Shown: piece after piece, positions 51,464 to 61,355 of the stretch | How the letters are laid out: each line of letters starts with the position of its first letter | Position numbering within the stretch: position 1 is the stretch's first letter | NCBI GenBank assembly: GCA_016717105.1 | Contig: JADKGF010000011.1 | Span: 1-64,000 of the forward strand | Reading direction: 5' to 3' | Source: Saprospiraceae bacterium | GTDB taxonomy: Bacteria; Bacteroidota; Bacteroidia; Chitinophagales; Saprospiraceae | DNA length: 64,000 nucleotides | Program-made: the position numbers and the translations under genes | The notes under the pieces: model-generated | Seen by the model: the letters and a program-made list of their open reading frames with translations, nothing else | Databases searched by the model: none | Told to the model about the DNA's origin: nothing

Positions 51464-51841
51464 ATGAAATATCCATTTATTCTGTTTTTGTTATTAATCT
51501 CAAATTGCGCTTTTGCTCAGCTAAAAGGTGCTGTGCCGCAGCCAAATGCACCTGAACATATCAAAAAGGAACGCAAGAAACCAGCAAATACACCAACAGC
51601 AAAAGCACTTGAAGTTTCGACAAAACTAACGAAAACGCTTGGTCTAAATGAAGTGCAACAAAAGGATTTGCATGCTGCGATTTTAGATTATGAAACCAAT
51701 GTCACAAATGTTAATAAGAGTAATTTGTCCAAAAAAGATAAATACAATAAAATTCATACTCTGAACATGAAGCGGCAAGCTCGATTGAAAGCTATTTTGA
51801 CACCTGAGCAGTATAAAACTTATATTTTATCTTTCCCGTGA
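51464..51841 (+). CDS. Small exported Spy/CpxP-like protein
   Basis: 125 residues from ATG 51464; an in-frame ATG at 51422 would add 14 residues ahead of the signal peptide. Signal peptide ~1-19 ('FILFLLLISNCAFAQ'). The mature part is basic, with helical 'LTKTLGLNEVQQKDLHAAIL' and 'RQARLKAILTPEQYKTY'. The latter resembles the LTxxQ motif of periplasmic Spy/CpxP-type proteins. Role inferred: periplasmic chaperone or envelope stress sensor. Its stop nearly touches the convergent membrane-protein gene. Confidence 0.65.
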   Translation: MKYPFILFLLLISNCAFAQLKGAVPQPNAPEHIKKERKKPANTPTAKALEVSTKLTKTLGLNEVQQKDLHAAILDYETNVTNVNKSNLSKKDKYNKIHTLNMKRQARLKAILTPEQYKTYILSFP

Positions 51842-51842
51842 T

Positions 51843-52340
51843 TTAATGTGTCTTTTTCAAAATCCGTTGATATTCTCTTAGTCTGAATTCTGTCAATAAT
51901 CCTATGCAAAGCTCTATCCCAGAGATTAGTGCAATCGGAATCGCTGTGCCCATCAAGAGCGATTTTTGTGATAAAAAGATACCTGTAAAAGAGATAATAC
52001 ACGAAATAATGAGTATCCAAATGTAACGCCTTCTATTGGTGTTCTTTTTTTGAATGCGGTAATTGGTATAGTTTTGTTCTTCTTTAATCATCAATGGACT
52101 TAAAGAATCAGTATTTTTGTAATGATTGTATTTCTGCGAATACATAATGTACATCACTATACCTTTGCCTGTGCAATATAAAAAAAACATAAAGAAACCA
52201 TAGCTCAAATATAGGTATCCAGGAGAAATCGTAAAGATGTGTAGAATGAAAGCAAACATGAGCAAAAAAAAGCCAACTATGATATACACAATACCTGCTA
52301 TCATATCACCTTTATATAGCACTCTACACTTATCGATCAT
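51843..52340 (-). CDS. Four-helix membrane protein, unknown
   Basis: 165 residues. Two N-terminal hydrophobic helices (~14-35, ~41-65), a basic polar loop ('YRIQKKNTNRRRYIWIL') and two C-terminal helices. The N-terminus 'MIDKCRVLYKGDMIAGIVYI' is cytoplasmic. It begins 6 bp after the hutU stop, so it is probably cotranscribed with hutU. No family recognised; a transporter role is not supported. Confidence 0.65.
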   Translation of the reverse strand: MIDKCRVLYKGDMIAGIVYIIVGFFLLMFAFILHIFTISPGYLYLSYGFFMFFLYCTGKGIVMYIMYSQKYNHYKNTDSLSPLMIKEEQNYTNYRIQKKNTNRRRYIWILIISCIISFTGIFLSQKSLLMGTAIPIALISGIELCIGLLTEFRLREYQRILKKTH

Positions 52341-52346
52341 CTGAAT

Positions 52347-54383
52347 TTACTTTACAACTTGATTGATGAGCGAATCATCTGCTATTGATGGCAATGTCAC
52401 CGTAAGATTTTCATTGGCATCCATGGCTCTTTTGATGGCAAAAATAGCTTCATCATTTCGTGCCCAACTTCGTCTTGCAATTCCGTTATTTACATCCCAA
52501 TGGAGCATGTTTTTGATTTTTCGGGCAGACTTTTTGGTACCATCTATTACCATACCGAATCCACCATTGATCACTTCTCCCCAACCTACGCCGCCGCCAT
52601 TGTGTAATGAGACCCAAGTCGCACCTCGGAAGGCATCTCCCACAAAATTATGCACTGCCATATCAGCCGTGAATTTGGAGCCATCATAGATATTGGAAGT
52701 TTCTCTATAAGGTGAGTCCGTACCAGAAACATCGTGGTGATCTCTTCCCAAAACAATTGGTCCACTGATCTCGCCACTTTTAATTGCTTTATTGAATGCT
52801 AAGGCAATTTTTATTCTCCCTTCGGCATCAGCATATAAGATGCGAGATTTCGAACCTACAATGGGCAGATTGGTTTTCGCATTTTTTATCCAAATGATAT
52901 TATCCTGAAGTTGACCTTTGATCTCATCAGGTGCTTTTCTGTGCATTTTTTGAAGGATCTTGGAAGCGATCTTATCTGTTTTGTATAGATCTGATGTTTT
53001 ACCTGATAAACATACCCATCGGAATGGGCCGAATCCATAATCAAAACACAATGGACCTAAGATATCTTGAACGTATGATGGATATTTGTAGGCATCCTTT
53101 TTCTTATCATTCCAGACATCGGCACCAGCTTCTCCTGCTTCTTTTAGAAAGGCATTACCATAGTCCCAAAAATACATTCCTTGTTTACAAAGTGTATTGA
53201 TGGCTTTGACATGCCTTATAAGCGTTTTTTTTACTTCGCTTTTGAATTTTGCCTTATCGGCCAATAACAATTTTTTACCTTCTGCAAATGTGTATCCCAC
53301 AGGGCAGTAACCCATATCATCCACATTATGCAAAGATGTCTGATCAGAGCCTAGTTCTATTTTCAGGTTGTGTTTGATTGCGGCTTCCCAAAATTCCACG
53401 ATATTTCCATGATAAATCAAGGCGATAGCCGTACCTGCATTTTTACATTCTGTAATCTTATTGATTAAAAGCTCAAGGTCAGTATATACATTTTCTTTCA
53501 AGACATATCCATCTGTAATGCGTTGTTGTATAGCATCGCCATCTACCTCAGCTATGACGCCTACTGCACCTGTTATAATTGCTGCTATGGACTGAGCTCC
53601 AGACATACCTCCAAGCCCTGAAGTGACGAATAAAGAACCTTTGAGACTATCTGAGCCAATGCCCATTTTTCTACCAGCATTCAACAAAGTGATGGTAGTA
53701 CCGTGCACAATTCCTTGTGGTCCTATATACATAAACGAACCCGCAGTCATTTGGCCATATTGCGTGACGCCGAGCGCATTATACTTATTCCAATCGTCTT
53801 TTGATGAATGATTTGGTATCATCATGCCATTGGTGACAATGACACGAGGCGCATTTTTGTCTGATGGAAAAAGGCCCAAAGGATGACCAGAGTACAAGAC
53901 AAGCGTTTGTTTATCGGACATTTGAGAAAGATAATACATAGTAAGTCTATATTGAGCCCAATTCTGGAAAACAGCACCATTGCCACCATATGTGATTAAT
54001 TCTTGTGGATGTTTTGCAACGGTAGGATCAAGGTTATTCTGAATCATCAGCATAATGGCAGCCGCTTGTTTTGACTTTGCAGGATATTCATTTACAGGTC
54101 TGGCGTACATATCGTATTCGGGTAGATATCTGTACATGTAGATTCTGCCGTATTTTTTAAGTTCAGCATAGAACTCTTTGGCTAGCACATCATGATGTTC
54201 AGTAGGGAAGTACCTTAATGCATTCTTGATGGCTAATTTTTTGTCATCTTTGGAAAGGATGTCCGATATGTTTCTAGCTGGTGCGTGAGATAGTGTTGGG
54301 TCAGGCTTGCGAAATTCAGGTAAATACGAAGGTATTCCTTCTTTAATTTCTTGGTTGATTTTAGAAATCATTGCTTTTGTCAT
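52347..54383 (-). CDS. hutU: Urocanate hydratase
   Basis: 678 residues, the long form common in this phylum, intact. It converts urocanate to imidazolonepropionate in histidine degradation using tightly bound NAD+. Seen: 'LITYGGNGAVFQNWAQYRL', 'VLYSGHPLGLFPS', 'NHSSKDDWNKYNALGVTQYG', the dinucleotide loop 'FVTSGLGGMSGAQSIAAI' and 'GRDHHDVSGTDSPYRETSN'. No other hut gene is in view, so the rest of the pathway must lie elsewhere. A four-helix membrane protein follows 6 bp downstream. Confidence 0.96.
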   Translation of the reverse strand: MTKAMISKINQEIKEGIPSYLPEFRKPDPTLSHAPARNISDILSKDDKKLAIKNALRYFPTEHHDVLAKEFYAELKKYGRIYMYRYLPEYDMYARPVNEYPAKSKQAAAIMLMIQNNLDPTVAKHPQELITYGGNGAVFQNWAQYRLTMYYLSQMSDKQTLVLYSGHPLGLFPSDKNAPRVIVTNGMMIPNHSSKDDWNKYNALGVTQYGQMTAGSFMYIGPQGIVHGTTITLLNAGRKMGIGSDSLKGSLFVTSGLGGMSGAQSIAAIITGAVGVIAEVDGDAIQQRITDGYVLKENVYTDLELLINKITECKNAGTAIALIYHGNIVEFWEAAIKHNLKIELGSDQTSLHNVDDMGYCPVGYTFAEGKKLLLADKAKFKSEVKKTLIRHVKAINTLCKQGMYFWDYGNAFLKEAGEAGADVWNDKKKDAYKYPSYVQDILGPLCFDYGFGPFRWVCLSGKTSDLYKTDKIASKILQKMHRKAPDEIKGQLQDNIIWIKNAKTNLPIVGSKSRILYADAEGRIKIALAFNKAIKSGEISGPIVLGRDHHDVSGTDSPYRETSNIYDGSKFTADMAVHNFVGDAFRGATWVSLHNGGGVGWGEVINGGFGMVIDGTKKSARKIKNMLHWDVNNGIARRSWARNDEAIFAIKRAMDANENLTVTLPSIADDSLINQVVK

Positions 54384-54452
54384 TTTTTGGAAACGTAAAG
54401 ATAGCGCACTTTGCCTACAAGATGATAGATAAAGTCGGGTAATTTGTAAAAA

Positions 54453-54487
54453 TTAAAAAAGGGACGACTGCTGTGCAATCATCCCTT
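54453..54487 (-). terminator. Rho-independent terminator after the 23-residue-repeat gene
   Basis: On the minus strand AAGGGATGATT / AGTCGTCCCTT with two mismatches and a 7-nt loop, then a T-rich tail. It lies ~28 bp past the stop at 54515. Confidence 0.75.
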
Positions 54488-54514
54488 AATATTTTCAATA
54501 AAGAAGCTTATTCC

Positions 54515-56320
54515 TTATTTCTTAACTCCTAAAGCCTTTAAAGTCTCGATGTTAAGTTGTCCAATTGGTAGACTATTGTCTTTCTGGAATTTAATAAGCG
54601 CTGCTTTGGTATCAGATCCCATCACGTTATCTACACCTGCAGGTCCTACATCATAACCTTTTGCTAACAATGCACTTTGAACTCTTCTAATTAAGTCAGT
54701 TGTAACTTCAGTATTACAAACGATTTCTCTCCATTCAGAAACTCCACCAGCTTTGATCAATTTTCTCTTTGTAATAGTTGCATATTCTGCAGCAACATCT
54801 ACTGTATTAACAGTTGCAGGAGAAACCAATTTTTTGTAAGTAACAGTTTCGAAAGCATTACTTCCTGAAGCAGCAGCAGGTGTGCTAGATGCATCTGCAA
54901 CCAATTTTTCGTATGTTCTAGTAGAATATTGAGTAGCCACATCTACTGTTGTTGAAGTAGCATCAGCAGTCAATTTTTCAGTTTTCACTGTAGCATATTG
55001 AGCAGCTACATCAGTTGAAGTGGTAGTAGCGCTGTTAAATTTCTTATATGTTCTTGTTTCGTATTTTGCAGCAACTTCAACAGTTTCAGTAGTTGCAGGT
55101 GCAACTAATTTCTGATATGTTCTTTTTCCCATTTTAGCAGGAACAGTAACTTTTGAAGTAGTAGCAGGAGAAACCAATTTTTGGTAAGTTCTGGTTTCAT
55201 ATTTAGCAGGAACAGTTACAGCTGTAGTAGTAGCAGGAGAAACCAACTTTTGGTAAGTTCTGGTTTCATATTTTGCAGGTACAGATACAGATGTAGTAGT
55301 AGCAGGAGTTTTTATTTTCTCTACAGTTCGTGTTATGTATTCTGCAGGAACTTCTGTTGTTTTTACACAATCATCGCCTGTAACAACATAACCGTTTGCA
55401 CAACCTTTAGCTACTTTTTTTGTAATCGTAGTGTATCCAGCTGGAATTTCTACTAAACACCAAGTTTCACAATCTTCAGGATTTGCAGAAAGACAATTTT
55501 TGTCTGCTTTTTTCTTTTCCCATCTTGAAGTAGCAGGTGAAGTTTCGATTCTTTCAGTAACTGTTTCGTATTGCATAGGCATTTTTTCTATTTTAGAATA
55601 TGCATCAGCAACTTTAACACTTTCTGTTACTTTTTCATAAACTGCAGGTACAGCAGTCAATACAGTATATGCATCCTTAACCATAACTTGTTCAGAAACA
55701 GATTCGTATTTTGCAGGAACAACTGTAAGTGTTTTGTAAGCATCTTTAACCATAACTTGCTCAGAAACAGTTTCATATTTTGCAGGAATAACAGATACAG
55801 TTTCGTAAGCTGATTCCAATACTACATCTTCAGTTACAGTTTCGAATTTAGCAGGTATCACTCTCAATTCTTTGTAAGCATCCTTAACCAAAACTTGTTC
55901 AGTTACAGTTTCAGCTTTAGGAGCTACTACAGAAAGTGATGTACTTGCATCTTTTGAAATCATCTGCTTAGACTCAGTTGTGAATTTTGCAGGAGCTACG
56001 CTCAATGTCGATCCTCCTTCTTTAGAGACAACTTGTTGAGTCATTTTTTCGAATTTTGCACCATTAATTGAAACAGTTCCACCAGCTTCTCTTTTCAAAG
56101 CTTTTTCAGTGACAGTCTCAAATTTGGCACCAGAAATCTCAGCTCTTTTACTGGCTCCTTTAGTCATAATTTGCTCAGTTACAGTTTCGTACTGATCTTG
56201 AATTAAACATTTTGCATAACATTTACCGGGAACGGAAGGCATAACAGAACCTGGTTGGGCAGATAGACCCAAAGCCAAGAATGTTAAACCAAGTGAAAAT
56301 AAATAATTGATGGTTCTCAT
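54515..56320 (-). CDS. 23-residue-repeat envelope protein with C-terminal peptidoglycan-binding domain
   Basis: 601 residues from ATG 56320; a longer reading would add 32 hydrophobic residues and is less likely. Signal peptide 1-22. About 19-20 imperfect 23-residue repeats fill ~45-530 in two families. The first is like 'IPAKYETVSEQVMVKDAYKT' and the second like 'VPAKYETRTYQKLVSPATTT'. A Cys-containing spacer ('KNCLSANPEDCETWCLVEI') separates them. The end is a PG_binding_1 domain ('VQSALLAKGYDVGPAGVDNV', 'TKAALIKFQKDNSLPIGQLN'). It is Val/Thr/Lys-rich, with regular beta-strand alternation. Likely an extended beta fibre anchored to the cell wall. No enzyme motif; function unknown. Confidence 0.85.
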   Translation of the reverse strand: MRTINYLFSLGLTFLALGLSAQPGSVMPSVPGKCYAKCLIQDQYETVTEQIMTKGASKRAEISGAKFETVTEKALKREAGGTVSINGAKFEKMTQQVVSKEGGSTLSVAPAKFTTESKQMISKDASTSLSVVAPKAETVTEQVLVKDAYKELRVIPAKFETVTEDVVLESAYETVSVIPAKYETVSEQVMVKDAYKTLTVVPAKYESVSEQVMVKDAYTVLTAVPAVYEKVTESVKVADAYSKIEKMPMQYETVTERIETSPATSRWEKKKADKNCLSANPEDCETWCLVEIPAGYTTITKKVAKGCANGYVVTGDDCVKTTEVPAEYITRTVEKIKTPATTTSVSVPAKYETRTYQKLVSPATTTAVTVPAKYETRTYQKLVSPATTSKVTVPAKMGKRTYQKLVAPATTETVEVAAKYETRTYKKFNSATTTSTDVAAQYATVKTEKLTADATSTTVDVATQYSTRTYEKLVADASSTPAAASGSNAFETVTYKKLVSPATVNTVDVAAEYATITKRKLIKAGGVSEWREIVCNTEVTTDLIRRVQSALLAKGYDVGPAGVDNVMGSDTKAALIKFQKDNSLPIGQLNIETLKALGVKK

Positions 56321-56696
56321 ACTGTGAAAAATTTGATTATTAAATGTAAAAAAATATATACCTAAAAAATAATAAATCACAAACATACATATTTTTTCAA
56401 ATATATAGAAATTCAATTGCGATTATTAATTATTAAAAATTTACTTAACAATTACTTTGATTTTTGTAATTCATACAAGCAAAGAAATAATAATTTTTTA
56501 TTCTCCTTAAAAACGTAATATAATAGAATGCAATAATACGTTATTTTGCCAAATATTATATTGTTTAAAGGTTTTCACATGTTTAGACTTGTTAATTTAA
56601 AAATGTCACATACTAAATTTAACAAATATTTGATTTCTGAATTTTTTTTTTTGATTTTCATTAATTGATGACATTTTGCGCAGTATTTCTTTAATT
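56321..56696. other. AT-rich intergenic region
   Basis: 376 bp upstream of the repeat-protein gene and beyond the porin stop. Very AT-rich with poly-T stretches. No gene, no clear promoter consensus and no strong hairpin seen. Confidence 0.5.
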
Positions 56697-58118
56697 TTAA
56701 AACCTAAAATTAAGCACAAAGTTAAGTAGATGCATATCCACTTTATTTATTATGTTTTTGGAAAAACCGTATGTATCACCTATAGAAAACTTAGATACCC
56801 ATAGGATTTGACCTTCAAACCCATTAAAATGGCCTGAAAATCGGTGTCGAAAATCAAGATTCACTTGGGTATATGAAGGCATACTGTATTTATTTAACTT
56901 ATAGTTTTTAACATCGGGCATTAAAAATATGCCACCGCTGAGTTGGATTCCTGTTTCTTTTGCCATTTGATAGTTAGATTTAAGTACGACGGCAGTGACA
57001 TTTCCAAATCCTTCGTTGCGCTCTCTGGGCATGAAAGTAAAAAAGTAATCTCTTCCAAATTCTCTAGGCATTAAATATCTTCCACCAGATGTGATATAGT
57101 TGAAATTGAGACTATGATCCCACTTCTCATTTTTAATTCCGACTCTAAAACCAATTGTGTACACCGCTTTATCATCTGATTTGTATGTTTTTACTGGGTC
57201 TGAATTGCCGCCATTTCCAGCTTTTGTTTGCGCTGCTAATTGAAAACCTGTATAAAGTTTGCGATTGTCGATTGTGAAATTTTGGTCTAATTGTAGTAAT
57301 GCCGTATTTAGTATATTTTCCAACCAAAAATTCCAGATATTAAAACTGTATTTCTGGCTGGGCTTGTACTGATAGTTTGCCAAAATGATTCCCTTAGTTT
57401 TGATATTTCCATAATATTGAGATTTAGTTCCATCTTGAGCAATTCCTACAGGATATAGACCAATTGCATCTTGTACACTATACCATTTGCTCGTACTTCT
57501 CGGTGCTATACCATAGATATATCCCAATTGGAATTGATGTTTATTTAATTTTGATTCAATCCATAGGCCTTCAACCGCAGTTGGTCGCATTCTACCATCT
57601 TGTAAATTTACAAATGGTGTGTTTAATAGTTGTCTTCCGAATGTTATTTTCAAATTGGATTGTTCATATTTGATAAAAAACTCTTCTAATCTATTGATTT
57701 CAGTTGTTACATTGGGATCGGTAATATCAAATAAACCAACTTCATATCTATTAGATTGGCCAGAAATCGGATCTTTGACTGATAAATCTGATGACCCAGC
57801 ATTAAAAATATAAAAGCCACTTACTCCAACCTTAAAACCATGATAGCTACCTGTTTCATATCTAAGTCCGCCACCTACAGCATTGGCAATATAGTCCGTA
57901 AGTTCACCTTTATTGATGGTGGAAGAGAGAAAATATCTAAAATGACCATTGATGGTTCCAGATTTAAAGGCCGCTAGAATACTTAAAGTATCTTTTAAGT
58001 TTTTTGACTCAGACTGCCAAATTTTGGGTTTTTCTTGTAGTTCCTGATGTTGTGCAGTAGAATTTATGGTGTACAAGGTCACTAGACCCAAAAGGATCAC
58101 GTATCTCACTATTTTCAA
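56697..58118 (-). CDS. OprD-like outer-membrane porin
   Basis: 473 residues, intact. Signal peptide 1-22. The rest is amphipathic beta-strand with aromatic girdles. OprD-type text includes 'GTINGHFRYFLSSTINKGEL', 'ANAVGGGLRYETGSYHGFKV' and 'ITFGRQLLNTPFVNLQDGRM', and the end 'MHLLNFVLNFRF' with a terminal Phe suits BAM insertion. It is the last gene of the sulfur operon, 21 bp after the DsrE gene. It probably admits a small anion or organic sulfur compound across the outer membrane. Solute unknown. Confidence 0.75.
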   Translation of the reverse strand: MKIVRYVILLGLVTLYTINSTAQHQELQEKPKIWQSESKNLKDTLSILAAFKSGTINGHFRYFLSSTINKGELTDYIANAVGGGLRYETGSYHGFKVGVSGFYIFNAGSSDLSVKDPISGQSNRYEVGLFDITDPNVTTEINRLEEFFIKYEQSNLKITFGRQLLNTPFVNLQDGRMRPTAVEGLWIESKLNKHQFQLGYIYGIAPRSTSKWYSVQDAIGLYPVGIAQDGTKSQYYGNIKTKGIILANYQYKPSQKYSFNIWNFWLENILNTALLQLDQNFTIDNRKLYTGFQLAAQTKAGNGGNSDPVKTYKSDDKAVYTIGFRVGIKNEKWDHSLNFNYITSGGRYLMPREFGRDYFFTFMPRERNEGFGNVTAVVLKSNYQMAKETGIQLSGGIFLMPDVKNYKLNKYSMPSYTQVNLDFRHRFSGHFNGFEGQILWVSKFSIGDTYGFSKNIINKVDMHLLNFVLNFRF

Positions 58119-58139
58119 AATATAAAACTTATTTAATAA

Positions 58140-58574
58140 TTAATAGCCGGCTTTAATATAGCTCCAGCCTTTACTTTGTTTATCTACAATTTCTAAAATT
58201 CCACCAGGAACAGTTCTTGACTCATCTAAAAGCTGTTCTTTCTTGATGTTTTTTTGCTGCATTGTAAATTCACATGCCACAAAATCTACTTTCTCTGCCG
58301 CAAGCATTTTGAGTTTTTCTAAAACCAGAGATTTTTCTTTGTGAATGAAACTCATACCTGGGCCATGACACACTACTTCAAGATTCGTGTTTGGCGACAA
58401 TTTTTTGATGTTGAACAATTGTCGAACCATGGCATTATGATCAGCAGTGTCTTTTGACACCATTTGAAATACAATGCGATAAGGTTTATTTTTTGACCCT
58501 TTAGACTTGGATTGGGCATCTGCATTTCCAACAAAAAGGAATAATGCAAATAAAAGAAAAAATACATGTTTCAT
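58140..58574 (-). CDS. Exported DsrE-family protein
   Basis: 144 residues. Signal peptide 1-20, so periplasmic. The DsrE/DsrF-like fold has 'YRIVFQMVSKDTADHNAMVR', 'LEVVCHGPGMSFIHKEK' and 'VDFVACEFTMQQKNIKKEQL'; the Cys in 'VACEFTM' is at the position of the conserved sulfur-carrying Cys. Such proteins bind or relay sulfane sulfur. It lies between the SoxB-like and porin genes with gaps of 19 and 21 bp, so in one operon. Confidence 0.85.
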   Translation of the reverse strand: MKHVFFLLFALFLFVGNADAQSKSKGSKNKPYRIVFQMVSKDTADHNAMVRQLFNIKKLSPNTNLEVVCHGPGMSFIHKEKSLVLEKLKMLAAEKVDFVACEFTMQQKNIKKEQLLDESRTVPGGILEIVDKQSKGWSYIKAGY

Positions 58575-58593
58575 ATTATGAATATTTTATATG

Positions 58594-60271
58594 TTAATAA
58601 AATTGATAATCAACACCATATACTTGCGATAATAAGGTTTCTGGTGCGTCAAGTGCAATAGCATTTCTTTTGGGCGTAGGATTGACTGGTGAAGATGCTT
58701 TCAGATAAGACCGCATATTTTCGTGCAAAGTATAAGGCATCTTCTTTGGCTCCATGACATTTTTGATTCTGCATATCATGTCGTCAGGATCGCCATCTCG
58801 CTCACATGCTGCGATTGAATATATGCGTTCATGATCCAATTTTTCATTATCAATGATGATGCTTTCAATTCTCTTGCCTTCTTCACCAAAAGCAAAAAAC
58901 TTGACAGTCATACCATGAAATTTTGTTACCCAACCACCAAATCTTTTGGATGCATCCTTGGCAAAAACATTGTTTAGCTCTTTTTCAAGCCATAAGAGTA
59001 GTTGTTTGCCTGATACTTTTCCTATTTTAATTGTACTATCCACCGGCAGCATGTCAAATATATAACCGTTGGTGATCGGAATATTTCCAGTGTGGTCTGG
59101 TGTAGATCTAGGTGGACAAAACCTAAATCCATTAGAAAGTACAATGTCGATATCAGGCAATCGCCATCGTAAGGCATCAAGCACCATGGTATCTATCGTA
59201 TTTTCTATTACAAAATATCGGTATAATGGTATTGAACTGTATCCTACAACGGTATTAATATCTTTGATAAAAGGGATTTCAAGATCGTTAAGGATTTTTT
59301 TTATTTTTTTGTCTTCTTTCAGTTTATCAACTGAAATTTCATCCAAATGATATTCGTCCTTTATGACTTTTCCATCTTGAATGGTTAGTTCCAAACGACC
59401 GCAGAAAGATCCAAATGCACCCGGTTCGACAACTTTGGCATGTTTACAAACAATAGGTTTGCGTACTCTCTCATGAGTATCTCCACCTAATATATAATCT
59501 ACACCTTCGGCAACATCTGAATTGGCAAGATGAATTTGTTGAGAAAGCCCTAAATGCCCGATAACCAAAACGTAGGCGCATTGTTCTTGGTTGCGCAAGA
59601 CATCTACATAATGGGCAATGTTTTCTTCAGGTTTGGTATATAAAATACCTTTGCTATAATTTGGTGATTGTCTGATAGGTACCAAATGATCGGTATAACC
59701 TAGAAATCCAATTTTTACACCCTTTACATTCCAGATATAATATGGTGGAAAAATGTGCTCACCTTTTTTGCCATCACCTAAATCGTGGTACATATTTGCA
59801 CATACCTTGGGTGCTTGCAAACCACCAAGCAACTTTTGCATTTCCTTTTTACCATATATAACTTCCCAATTTCCAGGTAAATATAGATCGTACTGGAGCG
59901 CATTTAATATAGGTGAAATCGCTTTACCTGACGTTTTTATGGAGAGCTCACTTCCTTGAAACATATCGCCGGTATCAATTAGAAAAGTGTGTTCGTTTTG
60001 TTTTCGTTGCTTTTGAATGTAACTTGCCAAATATGCGTATCCACCAGTCTTTCTAAATACCTTTTTTTGATTTTCCCAAAACAACTCATCATGTGGGTGG
60101 ATTTGGCAATGGACATCGGTGGTTTGTAGTATAGTTACTTTGAAATTATTTGTTTTGGTTTTTTATTTCAGTCTCTTGGTTTTCTATTGTAAAAGATGAT
60201 GGTACAACTATGCCTGCTCCTGCACTCACCAGACCTGTTGTTTTTAGAAAATCTCTTCTTGATTGACTCAT
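58594..60271 (-). CDS. soxB: Tat-exported SoxB-like thiosulfohydrolase / 5'-nucleotidase-family enzyme, one frameshift
   Basis: About 559 residues. The ATG at 60271 opens a twin-arginine signal ('SQSRRDFLKTTGLVSAGAG'). One shift in an A-run near 60160 joins it to 'VTILQTTDVHCQIHPHDELF'. Dinuclear metal motifs are 'TDVH', 'FLIDTGDMFQGSEL', 'LPGNWEVIYGK' (the NWE form seen in SoxB rather than NHE), 'VIGHLG' and 'GGDTHERVRKPI'. The C-terminal 5'-nucleotidase domain has 'VLSNGFRFCPPR'. SoxB hydrolyses sulfate from cysteine-bound thiosulfonate on SoxY; no SoxYZ is in view, so substrate is uncertain. Sits 10 bp after the TsdA-like gene. Confidence 0.75.
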
Positions 60272-60281
60272 GGTGGTGTGC

Positions 60282-61355
60282 TTATTTATTTTGTTTAGAT
60301 TTTTTGGCTTCTGCTATTGGCTTGAATGGGCCATATTTATGTTGTTTTTCATCAAATTGGTCACTATAAGGGCCGAATGGATGATCTATCGGTTTTTTAC
60401 TGATATCAGGCCAATCGTTTGGAGTTGCTTTCGTTGGTCTTGATTGTGAATTTACAAAAGCTGCAAGATCCCAAGCTTCTTCATCAGTAAGTTGTGGTGC
60501 TTCGTATGTTGCTCCAAGTGGCATATTGTATTTTACATATTTTGCAAAATTACTTAATCTATATAATCCTGCACCCATATTATAGGAATTACTTCCCCAA
60601 AGTGGCGGATATGTATAAGCAATACCATCTTGTGCTTTAACGCCTTTGCCGTCTGCCATATGGCAAGAGGCACATTTAGCTAGATAAATCTTTTTACCAG
60701 ATTCAGGATTTGCAGCACGATCTAGAAATAGTAAGTCCTTGAGACCAGAGCCTTTGACGACGGTGCCTTTCTCTACATTTGACCCAAGAAATAACATGTA
60801 CGCCTTGATCGCTTGCATTTCTGCGCTTGTGGTATCAAGTGGTTGGCCATTTAGGCTGCGCTCAAAACAATCATTGACTCTTTTATAAATATTTTCTTCA
60901 GTGCCACTTCTTGCTCTAAATTTAGGAAAAGTAGAAGCTACTGATCCATAATTATTGCCATAAATTTTTGTACCAGCATCAAGGTGACAATTTTGGCAAT
61001 TCATACCATTAGATATTTGTGCCACAGAGCCTTTAGGTCCTAGATATTTAGCTGTATTTTGAATTAATTCCTTACCATATAAAATTTGAGATTCCAAAGC
61101 AGATCCCTTGAGACTTGTGATGTCTGGTGCAATCCAATAATTTTCGCTCGACTTAGAATACTTGCTAGGTGCTTTTGATTGAATGCTATCAACTTCAAAG
61201 GCTTGAAATTTTGGTAATGGAATAATGCTTCCTGACGTATTAAAGATTTGAAAAATAAAAAATATTAAAGCCATTATTGCTATGACTATAAAATACAATA
61301 CGGATTTAATATTGAGTACTGACTCGTCGAATGAAGGTTCATTTTTTTGTTTCAT
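60282..61355 (-). CDS. tsdA: TsdA-like dihaem c-type cytochrome (thiosulfate dehydrogenase)
   Basis: 357 residues, intact. One N-terminal membrane anchor (~20-40). Two haem sites are seen: C120-Q-N-C-H124 and C228-A-S-C-H232. Between them lies 'FRARSGTEENIYKRVNDCFE' then 'RSLNG', the TsdA hallmark; Cys163 there is the likely haem axial ligand. After the second haem come 'YPPLWGSNSYNMGAGLYRLS' and 'KYNMPLGATYEAPQLTDEEA'. TsdA joins two thiosulfates to tetrathionate, or works in reverse. The start overlaps the DUF6691 stop by 17 bp; SoxB follows by 10 bp. Confidence 0.85.
   Translation of the reverse strand: MKQKNEPSFDESVLNIKSVLYFIVIAIMALIFFIFQIFNTSGSIIPLPKFQAFEVDSIQSKAPSKYSKSSENYWIAPDITSLKGSALESQILYGKELIQNTAKYLGPKGSVAQISNGMNCQNCHLDAGTKIYGNNYGSVASTFPKFRARSGTEENIYKRVNDCFERSLNGQPLDTTSAEMQAIKAYMLFLGSNVEKGTVVKGSGLKDLLFLDRAANPESGKKIYLAKCASCHMADGKGVKAQDGIAYTYPPLWGSNSYNMGAGLYRLSNFAKYVKYNMPLGATYEAPQLTDEEAWDLAAFVNSQSRPTKATPNDWPDISKKPIDHPFGPYSDQFDEKQHKYGPFKPIAEAKKSKQNK

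Noticed and set aside
55181..55813. Plus-strand Ser/Cys-rich frames opposite the 23-residue-repeat gene
   Set aside because: They are the antisense of the repeat array, with biased composition and no independent signals.
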